DNA of 64,000 bases from Fagopyrum homotropicum (Eukaryota > Streptophyta > Magnoliopsida > Caryophyllales > Polygonaceae): contig BSWB01000006.1 of the NCBI GenBank assembly GCA_033239125.1, forward strand, positions 35,704,001-35,768,000, in the 5' to 3' direction. Each line of letters opens with the position of its first letter. Positions within the stretch are counted from its first letter, which is position 1. The translations under genes and the position numbers were made by a program. The notes beneath the pieces were generated by a model. That model made no database searches. It was not told where the DNA came from and was given only the letters and a program-made list of their open reading frames with translations. Below are positions 35,183-45,858 of this stretch, piece by piece.

Positions 35183-36520
35183 TGTACCACCCCAAATTCT
35201 CAAAACTCGGGGAGCTACTGGTTAGGACCTCACAATGGGTCCCGACCTTGGTTTGACAACAATTTTACTAGGATCTTACAACAAGGCACAAAAGTATTAA
35301 AAACATTTGAAAACTTTAAACAATATATACATGAAGGATATGTATCAGCCTTACAAGAAAAGATACTAAAATGACGCATATGAAGAACAGAAGACATCCC
35401 CGTCCCCAACTAAAAGAGTACGTGGACCCGGCTGACCATTTCCTCCAGATCTCTCTACAACTGTCTTAACCTGCAAGGCATCTACAAGCGGTATAAAACC
35501 GTTAGCCAACATTCTATGCATAAGTATAAAGGTAAAAACACAAACACACAACATACACAATCAGCATGCAACACTCATTCCTTTTTATTATCTTTAATTA
35601 AGTGATACGTCATTACTAATGATACTTATTTTGTGACACGAGGGATTCCCAAACCTCGTCCCTGTCCCCGTTTACCAACACGGAATGGTACTAATGCATT
35701 TGACCGTCTACCTGACTGGGCTGGTCGCACGGAACCTCCTAGACTCTCGCAAGAGCTAGGCAGATGATGTCACGACCCGTTATCATACACTTGAGTCAAT
35801 CATACAATATATTAAAGTCGGCCTATTCCGGTTTCGTTATTTATCTTAACTAACAAACACCACTCATACACATCACACTCATACAAGAAGCCAGCTAAGT
35901 AAGTCCGTGGACTTACCTGAATCAAATCTCGACTCTCTTAATCACAACTCAATCTGCAACTGTATAACTCGGTTGCCTGTCAAAAGAGGCAAGTGTGTCA
36001 GCACACTTTCTAGGTAATTAGAAGTCTAAGACTTCTAAGGTAATAGATCCTATTAGAACAGAATTTAATACAATATCAATTTATGGTAAAATGACTATTT
36101 TACCCTTGGTCCCAAAACTTTAAAAATTCCATAATTCATGCCTAAACTCTTATTTGAGACTAAAGAGTCATATTCTAACTCCTAAAGATGAGTTTGGTTA
36201 CAAACTGACAATTTACCCATTTTCCTATATTCGGAAAGATCGTTAAGGTCCAACTTCGGCTTCAAATATGAAATTCGAATAATCTTATAAAAATTCCGAA
36301 ATAATTCCCTAGATCATCTTCTCATGTACTCCTAGGAGCAAGAATTTTTTAAAACTGTTCAACCATCACTTCTACAAAAATTTCCAAAGTTGGTTACAAC
36401 ACTTAAAATATTCTATACTTAGCCAAAATCTGAGTATGTTTTCTAACTGTACAACAAGTCCACTTTGAGTCTCTATAATTCTAAATCCCACCGTTGGATT
36501 CATCCCAACTTTTGACATAT

Positions 36521-38350
36521 TGATAACACGATTTATAGCATAGTTTTAGGTGCACATTTAGGTAGAATTCTCGCTCAATCATGCATTATCTAGCACTAGT
36601 CCAATACGTTTTGCACTCAAAACATGTATTTTGTCGAGATAGACGTCTACACGGACTTGTGTGCGTTTTGTAGGTATTTCGGGAAGTTTCGAGCCAAAAC
36701 GACACGTTTGAGGGTCACTCATTTAGAGGACACGTTTCCAAACTCATTAGAACGCAAGGCAAGGGCTGAGAAAGACTCAAGGAACCTTGCCAACACAGGC
36801 CATGCACCAAACCACAGCCTAATGATCCAAGGCGAAGTTTCTGCACAGAATCACGGTTCTCTGAAGAACCACGGCCGTGGAAATGACCGTGGATTTTGCC
36901 AGATTCTCATGACAGCTGTGCCACGACTCTCATGGCCAGCTCATGAAGAATTGGTTATAAAAGTGGTCCTTGATAGTTGTTAGAGGCAGCTGGAATTTGG
37001 GTAGTTTGAGAGCAGCTCACATATTCTCCATTTTTCTTTGACAAAATATATTCCAAGAAGAAGAAGGACTTTTTCTAGGAAGGAAAGTGCAAGAAGAAGA
37101 AAAAAGGAGCCATTGCCATTGAAGAGGAGAGGAGAAGACACACTTAGCTCTTGTATTTTCGGATTTATTTCTAGAAGTTTTTGAACTCTTGAACCTTCCT
37201 TTGGAAGGGTTGTAAGTCGTTCTAATTTCATCTTCAGATTTAGATTGTGTTTAAAGTTCATTTGTTCATCTTCTTTCTCTCATTTTCTTGCAATGGAGGT
37301 TATGAATCTATGCTTGTTTGTTTTGATTTCTAATATGAATGTTGTAGGCTAGATTGATGTGATTCTAGGGTAAGGAAAGGATGGTTATGGCTAGATCTAT
37401 GATAGGACGAACTTAGATTTACCTTTGGATGATTTTTGTTTATGAACGTAGCTACTGTTAGAAATCACGGGTAGTTCTTGAAGAACCACGGTCGTGGTTT
37501 CTGTAGAACAAACCGTGGTTCTTCCTGGTTCGAAGGATCTTATCTTAGGTTCATAAAATTGTTGAAACCCTAAGTTTTTGCTGAGTTTAACCTACCCTAG
37601 GGTGTCCTAGTGTAGCGACTAAGTGTTAGGAGAGACTTACCCGGTAATCCTTGCCCTTAGAATCTAAAATAGCAAAACCTTAGGTAATGGTGAGCCTAAT
37701 AAGCCGCCATTGGATTAAATGTGCTAGGATAGTTGATTAGGACTTCCCTTTCCGAGACTTACCCGGTGAGGATAGGTTAGATCCCTAATTAAACAATCCG
37801 GTTTGTGTTAAATTCCTCCCCTTAGGTTCTTAGAGACTTAACCGGTAATGAGACCTTAGGTGTGGATTAGTTGGATCATGAGACTTACCCGGTAATTGAT
37901 CCCATTTTAGGAACACTTAATCCCAACATATCATAATCAATCCAAAGAATGAATAGATAACTTGAGTTTTATGCCATAACCGGAATTTCCAACCCCTAGA
38001 ATCCGTCTTCCCTTTCTCTTGATCAATATCTCGTTTGACTCGTTTATTTGTGCTGATTTTTGGTTTGGTTTGATTTATTGCTTTGCATGAGTTATGACCC
38101 TTGCTTGATGACCATAAAAACCAACAAAAACATTGAGTTTTCCATTTTCTTTGTTCCTCATCTTGTCTTAGCCTAGATTTACACTATTTTTGATCATTGC
38201 TTGACTCGATTTCACCTTAGTCTTTGAGTTCGACCTCGGAATACTTCCCTTTCTACAAACGTCCCGTACACTGCGGGTTTCGCTAGATAGTTTAGGATTT
38301 AGTTCGAGTTTATAAATGTAAAGCTTTTTGTGCTATTTCCTAGCGTAACA
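36521..38350 (+). repeat. 5' LTR of element A2
   Basis: 1830 bp, tgataacacg to gcgtaaca. It holds a perfect CCACGGCCGTGG (36869-36880), CCACGGTCGTGG (37486-37497), four GAGACTTACCCGGTRA-type motifs (starts 37632, 37754, 37833, 37880; the third is altered to TTAACCGG) and a U5 hairpin (38263-38277). The promoter should lie in its first half, where GGTTATAAAAGTGG near 36953 is a good TATA box. Confidence 0.96.
36951..36964 (+). promoter_or_regulatory. TATA box of the A2 LTR promoter
   Basis: ggttataaaagtgg in U3, about 430 bp into the LTR. Transcripts would begin some 30 bp downstream, leaving the motif array, the U5 hairpin and the PBS in the RNA leader. The 3' LTR has the same sequence near 44459. 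Confidence 0.65.
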
Positions 38351-38356
38351 AGTTTT

Positions 38357-38374
38357 TGGCGCCGTTGCCGGGGA
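38357..38374 (+). other. Primer binding site of element A2 (tRNA-Asp)
   Basis: tggcgccgttgccgggga, six bases after the LTR, complementary over 18 bases to the 3' end expected for plant tRNA-Asp. It is intact. Confidence 0.88.
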
Positions 38375-38490
38375 CTAGGTCTAGATTGAGTCATTTCGTG
38401 ATTGTTGGTAGTGTAGATCTTTCTTGTTGCTTTTGATCTCTCTTTGGTGTGTGTCTTTGCTTTTCAGGACATCTCTTACTCTTTAGGTGT

Positions 38491-38994
38491 ATGCGAAGAT
38501 CTCGTGGCAAGGATTTAGCTCCATTCGATCCCGAACCGGAGAAAACCCTTAGATCTAGATCCAAGAGCATTCGAAAAGAGAAAGAGATGGCCGGTAGGAA
38601 TCTCCAAGCTGAGTTGGATGAAGCCTTAGAGCAAATTAGGCTAAGAGATGAGCTCTTGGAGGAAGAAAGGAGACTTGCCAATGAGAGGCAAGAGGCAACT
38701 AGGAGGGAGATTGAGGAGATTAGGCAAGCACTTGTGCAAAGGGAGCTTAACCGTCAACAACCTCCTCCACCTCCACCACAACCGCAGCCGGCGGTGAACG
38801 TTAGGGTTGTGCCCATTGCTATGGATGAGCCACAAACATTGGGGCAACGTATGGATCCGGCACAAAGAGCACACCGACCGGGTGTGAATCTAGGAGATCC
38901 CGCAGCCCATGATTACGAGCTCCGCCCTCAAGTTCTACAAATGATCCGGCATAACCAATTTGGAGGGATGGAAGGAGAGTCTCCTCACCCTTGA
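38491..38994 (+). pseudogene. Truncated gag N-terminus of element A2
   Basis: 167 residues. It starts MRRSRGKDLAPFDPEPEKT, then a Glu/Arg-rich coiled-coil-like stretch (about residues 40-90), a proline run (PPPPPPQPQP) and the conserved HDYELRPQVLQMI. In element B the gag core follows here. In A2 the sequence jumps at about 38985 to the acidic linker after the protease, in another frame, and the gag frame ends at 38994. The Gag that would form particles is therefore missing. An in-frame ATG at 38449 is a possible earlier start, but the conserved start is 38491. Confidence 0.88.
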
Positions 38995-41900
38995 TGAAGA
39001 TATCTTCAACATAGTCGAGCAAGAAGAATCTAGAGAAATGGTGAGCTCGATTTTGATCAAGGACCCCTTGGAAAAGGTTCTTACCTTGAGTATGATGGAG
39101 GAAGACATTGAGGAGAATTGCAATGAAGAAATCAAAGCCTTGGAGGCATTGGAAGAGGAGCCAAGAGTTGGATTTGAGAGCCACGAAGAAATTGTGAACA
39201 ACTGCAAGTTCCACGGTCGAGATTCAGGAACCACGGCCGTCAAACTCTCTGGACAACTCCGAGAAACAAGCCTGGAAGGAACCACGGTCGTGGAAGTTGA
39301 CCAACCCATGATTCCAGCCGTGGTTTTCCCTGAATCAGCTCTTGATGATGATCAAGCTTCTAGGAGCCAAGGGGAATCCTCATTTGCTTTGAATTCATCT
39401 CATCCAACCTTGTTTGGATCGTCTTCAACCGATAAAGGTCCTCCCTCACTTGAACTCAAACCCCTCCCCTCTCATTTAAAGTATGCATTCCTTGGTGATA
39501 ATTCTACATATCCGGTGATTGTTAATGCATGCTTGAGTGATGATGAACTTGCTAAATTGCTGCATGAACTAAGATTGCATAGGAAAGCCATTGGTTATAC
39601 TATTGATGATTTGGTTGGCATTAAGCCATCTTTGTGCATGCATAAGATAATGATGGAAGATAACCACAAACCCTCTATTGAACATCAAAGGAGATTGAAT
39701 CCTATAATGAAAGAGGTGGTCAAGAAGGAAATCATTAAGTTGCTAGATGCGGGAATTATCTACCCTATCTCGGATAGTAAGTGGGTTAGCCCCGTTCATG
39801 TAGTACCTAAGAAGGGTGGAATGACGGTAGTAACTAATGAGAACAATGAACTAATACCAACTAGGACGGTCACGGGATGGAGAATGTGTATAGATTATAG
39901 GAAATTGAACATGGCCTCTAGGAAAGATCACTTTCCCCTCCCCTTCATTGACCAAATGCTAGAAAGATTAGCTCAACACTCTCACTTTTGCTATCTAGAT
40001 GGGTATAGTGGATTCTTCCAAATCCCTATCCACCCCGATGACCAAGAGAAAACAACTTTTACATGTCCATGGGGTACATTTGCATATAGGAGAATGCCAT
40101 TTGGGTTGTGTAATGCACCCGCCACCTTTCAAAGGTGTATGATGGCTATCTTTTCGGAATACATAGAAAATATCATGGAAGTGTTCATGGATGATTTCTC
40201 TATTTACGGTTCTTCTTTTGATAATTGCTTAGCTAATTTGTCATTGGTGTTGCAAAGATGTGAGGAAACAAATCTTGTCTTAAATTGGGAAAAATGCCAC
40301 TTCATGGTAAGTGAAGGGATTGTGTTAGGACACTTGGTGTCTAACCGTGGCATTGAGGTTGATAGGGCTAAGATTGAAACAATAGAGAGGTTGCCACCAC
40401 CTACCTCGGTGAAGGTGGTAAGGAGTTTCTTAGGGCATGCCGGTTTTTACCGGAGGTTTATTCAAGATTTCTCTAAAATTTCTAAGCCTCTCACTAACCT
40501 ACTAATGAAAGATGTTGATTTTGTGTTTTCCAAAGATTGTCTTGAAGCGTTTTGTAGGTTGAAGAACGCCTTGATCTCCGCACCTATCATGCAACCTCCG
40601 GATTGGAGTCTACCATTTGAGATTATGTGCGATGCAAGTGATGTGGCCGTTGGGGCCGTTTTGGGGCAAAGGAAAGAAGGGCGCACTCATGCTATTTACT
40701 ATGCTAGCAAGACGCTAGATGATGCCCAACTCAATTATGCTACTACCGAGAAGGAGTTGTTAGCGGTAGTGTATGCATTTGAGAAGTTCCGCTCGTACCT
40801 TGTTGGAGCGAAGGTCATAGTTTACACGGATCATGCGGCGATCCGTTATCTACTTACAAAGAAGGATGCCAAGCCAAGGTTGATTCGGTGGATCCTTCTT
40901 CTTCAAGAGTTTGATTTGGAGATAAGAGATAAGAAGGGATCCGAGAACTCGGTGGCGGATCACCTTAGTAGACTCCCACCATTAGAGCTTGGGAAAGACA
41001 ACATCCCGATAGATGACTCGTTCCGGGATGAACAATTGCAAATGGTGGAAGAATGCTTATTCCAAGTGGCTAGGGGAAGTGAGCCATGGTATGCCGACAT
41101 TGTGAATTACTTGGTGTGTGAGGAAGTGCCTCCCGGATTATCATATTCACAAAGGAAGAAGTTCTTCAACGATGTAAGGCATTACTATTGGAGCGAGCCA
41201 CTTCTATTCAAGAGAGGCCCGGATGGGGTGCTTAGAAGATGCATACCGGAAGATGAAATGGAGAGTGTGATCCGGCATTGTCACTCCCTACCATGTGGAG
41301 GCCATGCTAGCTCACACAAAACGTGTGCCAAGGTATTGCAATCCGGTTTTTATTGGCCTAACTTGTTTAGAGATGTGCAAGGTTTTGTAGCGGCATGTGA
41401 TGCTTGCCAAAGAACGGGGAACATCTCAAGGAGGAATGAAATGCCCTTGAACAACATCCAAGAAGTTGAGATTTTTGATGTGTGGGGTGTAGACTTCATG
41501 GGACCATTCCCTTCTTCATGTGGCAATCTATTCATCCTATTGGCGGTGGACTATGTGTCAAGATGGGTAGAGGCAATCGCCTCTCCTACGAATGATGCCA
41601 AGGTGGTGGTGCGGTTCTTCAACCGAGTGATCTTCCCTAGGTTTGGAACGCCAAGGGTGATCATTAATGATGGAGGGAAGCACTTCACAAATAGGAATTT
41701 TGGAGCACTTTTGGCCAAGTATGGGGTGACTCATAAAGTGGCCACACCCTACCACCCCCAAACTAGTGGCCAAGTGGAGATCTCCAACCGAGAAATCAAG
41801 GCCATCCTCGAGAAGACGGTGTCTAGAACAAGGAAGGATTGGGCCATGAAGCTCAATGACGCACTATGGGCATATAGAACCGCCTTCAAGACACCTATTG

Positions 41901-42361
41901 ACACCACTCCCTACAAATTGGTCTATGGCAAGTCTTGCCATCTTCCGGTGGAAATGGAGCATAGAGCTTATTGGGCCATTAAGTGGCTAAATTTTGACCT
42001 CAAGGAGGTGGGAGAGAAGAGATTGCTTGATATCAATGCCCTTGAGGAACTCCGGTTGGAAGCTTATGAGAATGCCCGGATTTACAAGGAGAGAACCAAA
42101 AGGTGGCATGACAAGAGGATCATTCCAAAAGAGTTGAGTGAAGGAGATCTTGTCCTTCTCTTCAACTCGAGGCTAAGGCTTTTCCCCGGAAAGCTCAAAT
42201 CAAGATGGACCGGGCCATATGTGGTAAAGAAGATCTTTCCCCATGGAGCTATTGAGATAGGAGGGGAGCATTGTGGAGATTTCAAAGTGAATGGGCATCG
42301 CTTGAAGAAGTACATTCCGGGAGCCCCAATAGACATGATCGCCCCGCTTCACCTTGCATAA
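38960..42361 (+). CDS. pol: Reverse transcriptase-RNase H-integrase polyprotein of A2 (Athila-like)
   Basis: Uninterrupted 1133-codon frame. Approximate layout: linker (1-160) with the family-specific inverted words; RT (about 230-480) with GWRMCIDYRKLN near 305 and FMDDFS near 409-414; RNase H (about 540-670) with MCDASD near 556-561 and YTDHAA; zinc-binding HHCC from about 772 (CHSLPCGGH ... CDACQR); integrase core with GVDFMGPF near 842, INDGGKHF near 902 and QVEISNREIK near 938, giving D, D, E; then a C-terminal domain to KVNGHRLKKYIPG. All catalytic residues are present. The protease and gag that normally precede it are deleted, and the ATG at 38960 is probably an accident of the deletion, so whether the protein is made is unknown. 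Confidence 0.93.
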   Translation: MEGWKESLLTLDEDIFNIVEQEESREMVSSILIKDPLEKVLTLSMMEEDIEENCNEEIKALEALEEEPRVGFESHEEIVNNCKFHGRDSGTTAVKLSGQLRETSLEGTTVVEVDQPMIPAVVFPESALDDDQASRSQGESSFALNSSHPTLFGSSSTDKGPPSLELKPLPSHLKYAFLGDNSTYPVIVNACLSDDELAKLLHELRLHRKAIGYTIDDLVGIKPSLCMHKIMMEDNHKPSIEHQRRLNPIMKEVVKKEIIKLLDAGIIYPISDSKWVSPVHVVPKKGGMTVVTNENNELIPTRTVTGWRMCIDYRKLNMASRKDHFPLPFIDQMLERLAQHSHFCYLDGYSGFFQIPIHPDDQEKTTFTCPWGTFAYRRMPFGLCNAPATFQRCMMAIFSEYIENIMEVFMDDFSIYGSSFDNCLANLSLVLQRCEETNLVLNWEKCHFMVSEGIVLGHLVSNRGIEVDRAKIETIERLPPPTSVKVVRSFLGHAGFYRRFIQDFSKISKPLTNLLMKDVDFVFSKDCLEAFCRLKNALISAPIMQPPDWSLPFEIMCDASDVAVGAVLGQRKEGRTHAIYYASKTLDDAQLNYATTEKELLAVVYAFEKFRSYLVGAKVIVYTDHAAIRYLLTKKDAKPRLIRWILLLQEFDLEIRDKKGSENSVADHLSRLPPLELGKDNIPIDDSFRDEQLQMVEECLFQVARGSEPWYADIVNYLVCEEVPPGLSYSQRKKFFNDVRHYYWSEPLLFKRGPDGVLRRCIPEDEMESVIRHCHSLPCGGHASSHKTCAKVLQSGFYWPNLFRDVQGFVAACDACQRTGNISRRNEMPLNNIQEVEIFDVWGVDFMGPFPSSCGNLFILLAVDYVSRWVEAIASPTNDAKVVVRFFNRVIFPRFGTPRVIINDGGKHFTNRNFGALLAKYGVTHKVATPYHPQTSGQVEISNREIKAILEKTVSRTRKDWAMKLNDALWAYRTAFKTPIDTTPYKLVYGKSCHLPVEMEHRAYWAIKWLNFDLKEVGEKRLLDINALEELRLEAYENARIYKERTKRWHDKRIIPKELSEGDLVLLFNSRLRLFPGKLKSRWTGPYVVKKIFPHGAIEIGGEHCGDFKVNGHRLKKYIPGAPIDMIAPLHLA

Positions 42362-44028
42362 ACGCTCCCGAGCTTGGTCAAGCTAATGACCTTAAAGAAG
42401 CGCTTGGTGGGAGGCAACCCATCGGTAACATTTTTTCTTCATTTTAGCTTAGATTTTTCTGTTTTTGTGTGCTTTGTGTGTTTTGTCTATTTTATGTGTG
42501 CTAGAACATTAGTGGCATTGGAAACATTTCTTGGAAATGATGATGATGAAACCCTCACTAATCATGGGTGGAGCGGACGCGGAACTTGGACGGCTAGCGG
42601 TGCCTAGCGCGGGTTTCAAAGCTTGAAGGATGCTTAGAGCTCCCTACCATGGTTGAAAGGATCATCCAACATCAATCCTCTTAGGAATTCCCAAATACCG
42701 AAGAAAACCATTTTACATTGTGAGAACCTTCTTTCACTCTCTTTACTTGAATACCACATTGGGGACAATGTGTTTCTAAGTATGGGGTGGGGTTTGCATG
42801 ATCCTTTGCATGATGAGCATCTAGGATAGGTTAATATTTGCACATATCTTGCATTGTACATACTTAAATCGAAAATTCCATAAAAATCAGAAAATTTAAA
42901 TTTTTTTTTTTTGGTGCTTTCTAGGCTTGGATATGATCCTAATGATGAAACTTGTCTTGTGATTGGCTATGAATGGCCTTATGTGTTGAATTGATAAATG
43001 CATATGTGGACTTGAACTACTTCTCTTGAATTCCATGAATGACTTGAGATCATGATGATTGCCTAGAATGGATTGAGTATTGAAAATCGAAATTACATGA
43101 TAGTTCTTGCATACCATCTAGGAATGAATAAGGCACTTCATCTTTCTCTACTTCTCATCTTGATCATGATTGCTTGAGCACCTCAATTGATATAAAATTT
43201 GACCTCCTTTTAAAACCCATCCGGGAATAGGAGCATGCTAGTGTGTTTGAATGTGTAAAAAGCAAGTGCGGGGTGAAGATGTAATGAAAAGAATGTCGTG
43301 AATGGAATGCTGAAATTATTGTGGAAGTGTAGCCAAAATAGGTTTGGGGGCGTTGGTTTAAATGACAAGTAACTCGGTACACTTCACATAATCGGGTGTT
43401 GGTGCCTTGCCAAAGTCAAATAAGCCAATAGCCCTAACGAGCTTTGGTATGTGTGCCCGGTGTGGATGCACCTCGAAAAAGAGAAAAAGCCCGAGGATGG
43501 CTAATCACCGAGGTTTCGGCTATTGTACACCAATGCCATTGTCTCAAAAATGAGCTAAAGAAAAAGAAAAGAAAGCAAGATAGGGAAAAATATGCACTTG
43601 GGGGAAGTTGATCGAGGACAAGAAAGTGAAGTTAGTTCCATTCCCGGATTAGCATCACATACCTAGAAAATTCCCCTCCCCAATTGAAACGTTTCTTAGC
43701 CTTTTATGTCACAAGCCCTTATGACCTACTTGCATGTTTGTAAGACTTAGTAATCTAGATTGGATAGACTCTTGATCTTCTTGACATCTCCGTCCTCCCA
43801 ACTCATGCATGTTTTTGAGTTAAGTACAATTGTCTTTCCATGACTTTATTGTTTGATACATAATTGCTTATTCAATTGCCATTGATCATGACTATGAAGG
43901 TGATCCAATAGTAGAAGCACAAAACCAAAAAGATTTTGCCATTTTTCTGCATATATAAATCATGTCATCTCTTAGTCTATAGTTGGGAATTTGCTCGGGG
44001 ACGAGCAAACCTTAAGTATGGGGTATTT
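42362..44028 (+). other. Noncoding 3' internal domain of A2 with hairpin and two purine tracts
   Basis: There is no env-like frame. The hairpin TGGG-AGGCAA-CCCA (42408-42421) lies about 50 bases after the pol stop. 'cattggggacaatgtg' plus 'aagtatggggtgggg' (42757-42793) resembles the polypurine tract 1.2 kb upstream of the real one (44014-44028, aagtatggggtattt). The stretch 43370-43560 is conserved in element B (50450-50620). The rest, 42800-43370 and 43560-43975, shows no feature that I recognise. Confidence 0.8.
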
Positions 44029-45858
44029 TGATAACACGATTTATAGCATAGTTTTAGGTGCACATTTAGGTAGAATTCTCGCTCAATCATGCATTATCTA
44101 GCACTAGTCCAATACGTTTTGCACTCAAAACATGTATTTTGTCGAGATAGACGTCTACACGGACTTGTGTGCGTTTTGTAGGTATTTCGGGAAGTTTCGA
44201 GCCAAAACGACACGTTTGAGGGTCGCTCATTTAGAGGACACGTTTCCAAACTCATTAGAACGCAAGGCAAGGGCTGAGAAAGACTCAAGGAACCTTGCCA
44301 ACACAGGCCATGCACCAAACCACAGCCTAATGATCCAAGGCGAAGTTTCTGCACAGAATCATGGTTCTCTGAAGAACCACGGCCGTGGAAATGACCGTGG
44401 ATTTTGCCAGATTCTCGTGACAGCTGTGCCACGACTCTCATGGCCAGCTCATGAAGAATTGGTTATAAAAGTGGTCCTTGATAGTTGTTAGAGGCAGCTG
44501 GGATTTGGGTAGTTTGAGAGCAGCTCACATATTCTCCATTTTTCTTTGACAAAATATATTCCAAGAAGAAGAAGGACTTTTTCTAGGAAGGAAAGTGCAA
44601 GAAGAAGAAAAAAGGAGCCATTGCCATTGAAGAGGAGAGGAGAAGACACACTTAGCTCTTGTATTTTCGGATTTATTTCTAGAAGTTTTTGAACTCTTGA
44701 ACCTTCCTTTGGAAGGGTTGTAAGTCGTTCTAATTTCATCTTCAGATTTAGATTGTGTTTAAAGTTCATTTGTTCATCTTCTTTCTCTCATTTTCTTGCA
44801 ATGGAGGTTATGAATCTATGCTTGTTTGTTTTGATTTCTAATATGAATGTTGTAGGCTAGATTGATGTGATTCTAGGGTAAGGAAAGGATGGTTATGGCT
44901 AGATCTATGATAGGACGAACTTAGATTTACCTTTGGATGATTTTTGTTTATGAACGTAGCTACTGTTAGAAATCACGGGTAGTTCTTGAAGAACCACGGT
45001 CGTGGTTTCTGTAGAACAAACCGTGGTTCTTCCTGGTTCGAAGGATCTTATCTTAGGTTCATAAAATTGTTGAAACCCTAAGTTTTTGCTGAGTTTAACC
45101 TACCCTAGGGTGTCCTAGTGTAGCGACTAAGTGTTAGGAGAGACTTACCCGGTAATCCTTGCCCTTAGAATCTAAAATAGCAAAACCTTAGGTAATGGTG
45201 AGCCTAATAAGCCGCCATTGGATTAAATGTGCTAGGATAGTTGATTAGGACTTCCCTTTCCGAGACTTACCCGGTGAGGATAGGTTAGATCCCTAATTAA
45301 ACAATCCGGTTTGTGTTAAATTCCTCCCCTTAGGTTCTTAGAGACTTAACCGGTAATGAGACCTTAGGTGTGGATTAGTTGGATCATGAGACTTACCCGG
45401 TAATTGATCCCATTTTAGGAACACTTAATCCCAACATATCATAATCAATCCAAAGAATGAATAGATAACTTGAGTTTTATGCCATAACCGGAATTTCCAA
45501 CCCCTAGAATCCGTCTTCCCTTTCTCTTGATCAATATCTCGTTTGACTCGTTTATTTGTGCTGATTTTTGGTTTGGTTTGATTTATTGCTTTGCATGAGT
45601 TATGACCCTTGCTTGATGACCATAAAAACCAACAAAAACATTGAGTTTTCCATTTTCTTTGTTCCTCATCTTGTCTTAGCCTAGATTTACACTATTTTTG
45701 ATCATTGCTTGACTCGATTTCACCTTAGTCTTTGAGTTCGACCTCGGAATACTTCCCTTTCTACAAACGTCCCGTACACTGCGGGTTTCGCTAGATAGTT
45801 TAGGATTTAGTTCGAGTTTATAAATGTAAAGCTTTTTGTGCTATTTCCTAGCGTAACA
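44029..45858 (+). repeat. 3' LTR of element A2
   Basis: 1830 bp, the same length as the 5' LTR. By eye the differences are near 44224 (A/G), 44361 (C/T), 44417 (A/G) and 44502 (A/G), all transitions. It carries the same four-motif array and the U5 hairpin (45771-45785). Confidence 0.96.

Larger units (their letters stand above)
36521..45858 (+). mobile_element. Young Athila-like retrotransposon A2 with internal deletion
   Basis: 9338 bp, with two 1830-bp LTRs and a perfect duplication catat (36516-36520 and 45859-45863). It inserted into solo LTR T3. Internal order: tRNA-Asp PBS, truncated gag, a 1133-codon RT-RNase H-integrase frame, a noncoding 3' domain, polypurine tract. Most of gag and all of the protease are deleted, so it is defective. 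The LTRs differ at about four positions by eye, so it moved very recently, presumably with proteins from a helper. Confidence 0.96.

Noticed and set aside
36624..36983. 119-codon frame, found twice (also 44132-44491)
   Set aside because: It is LTR sequence; the duplication is simply the two A2 LTRs, and it spans the TATA box region.
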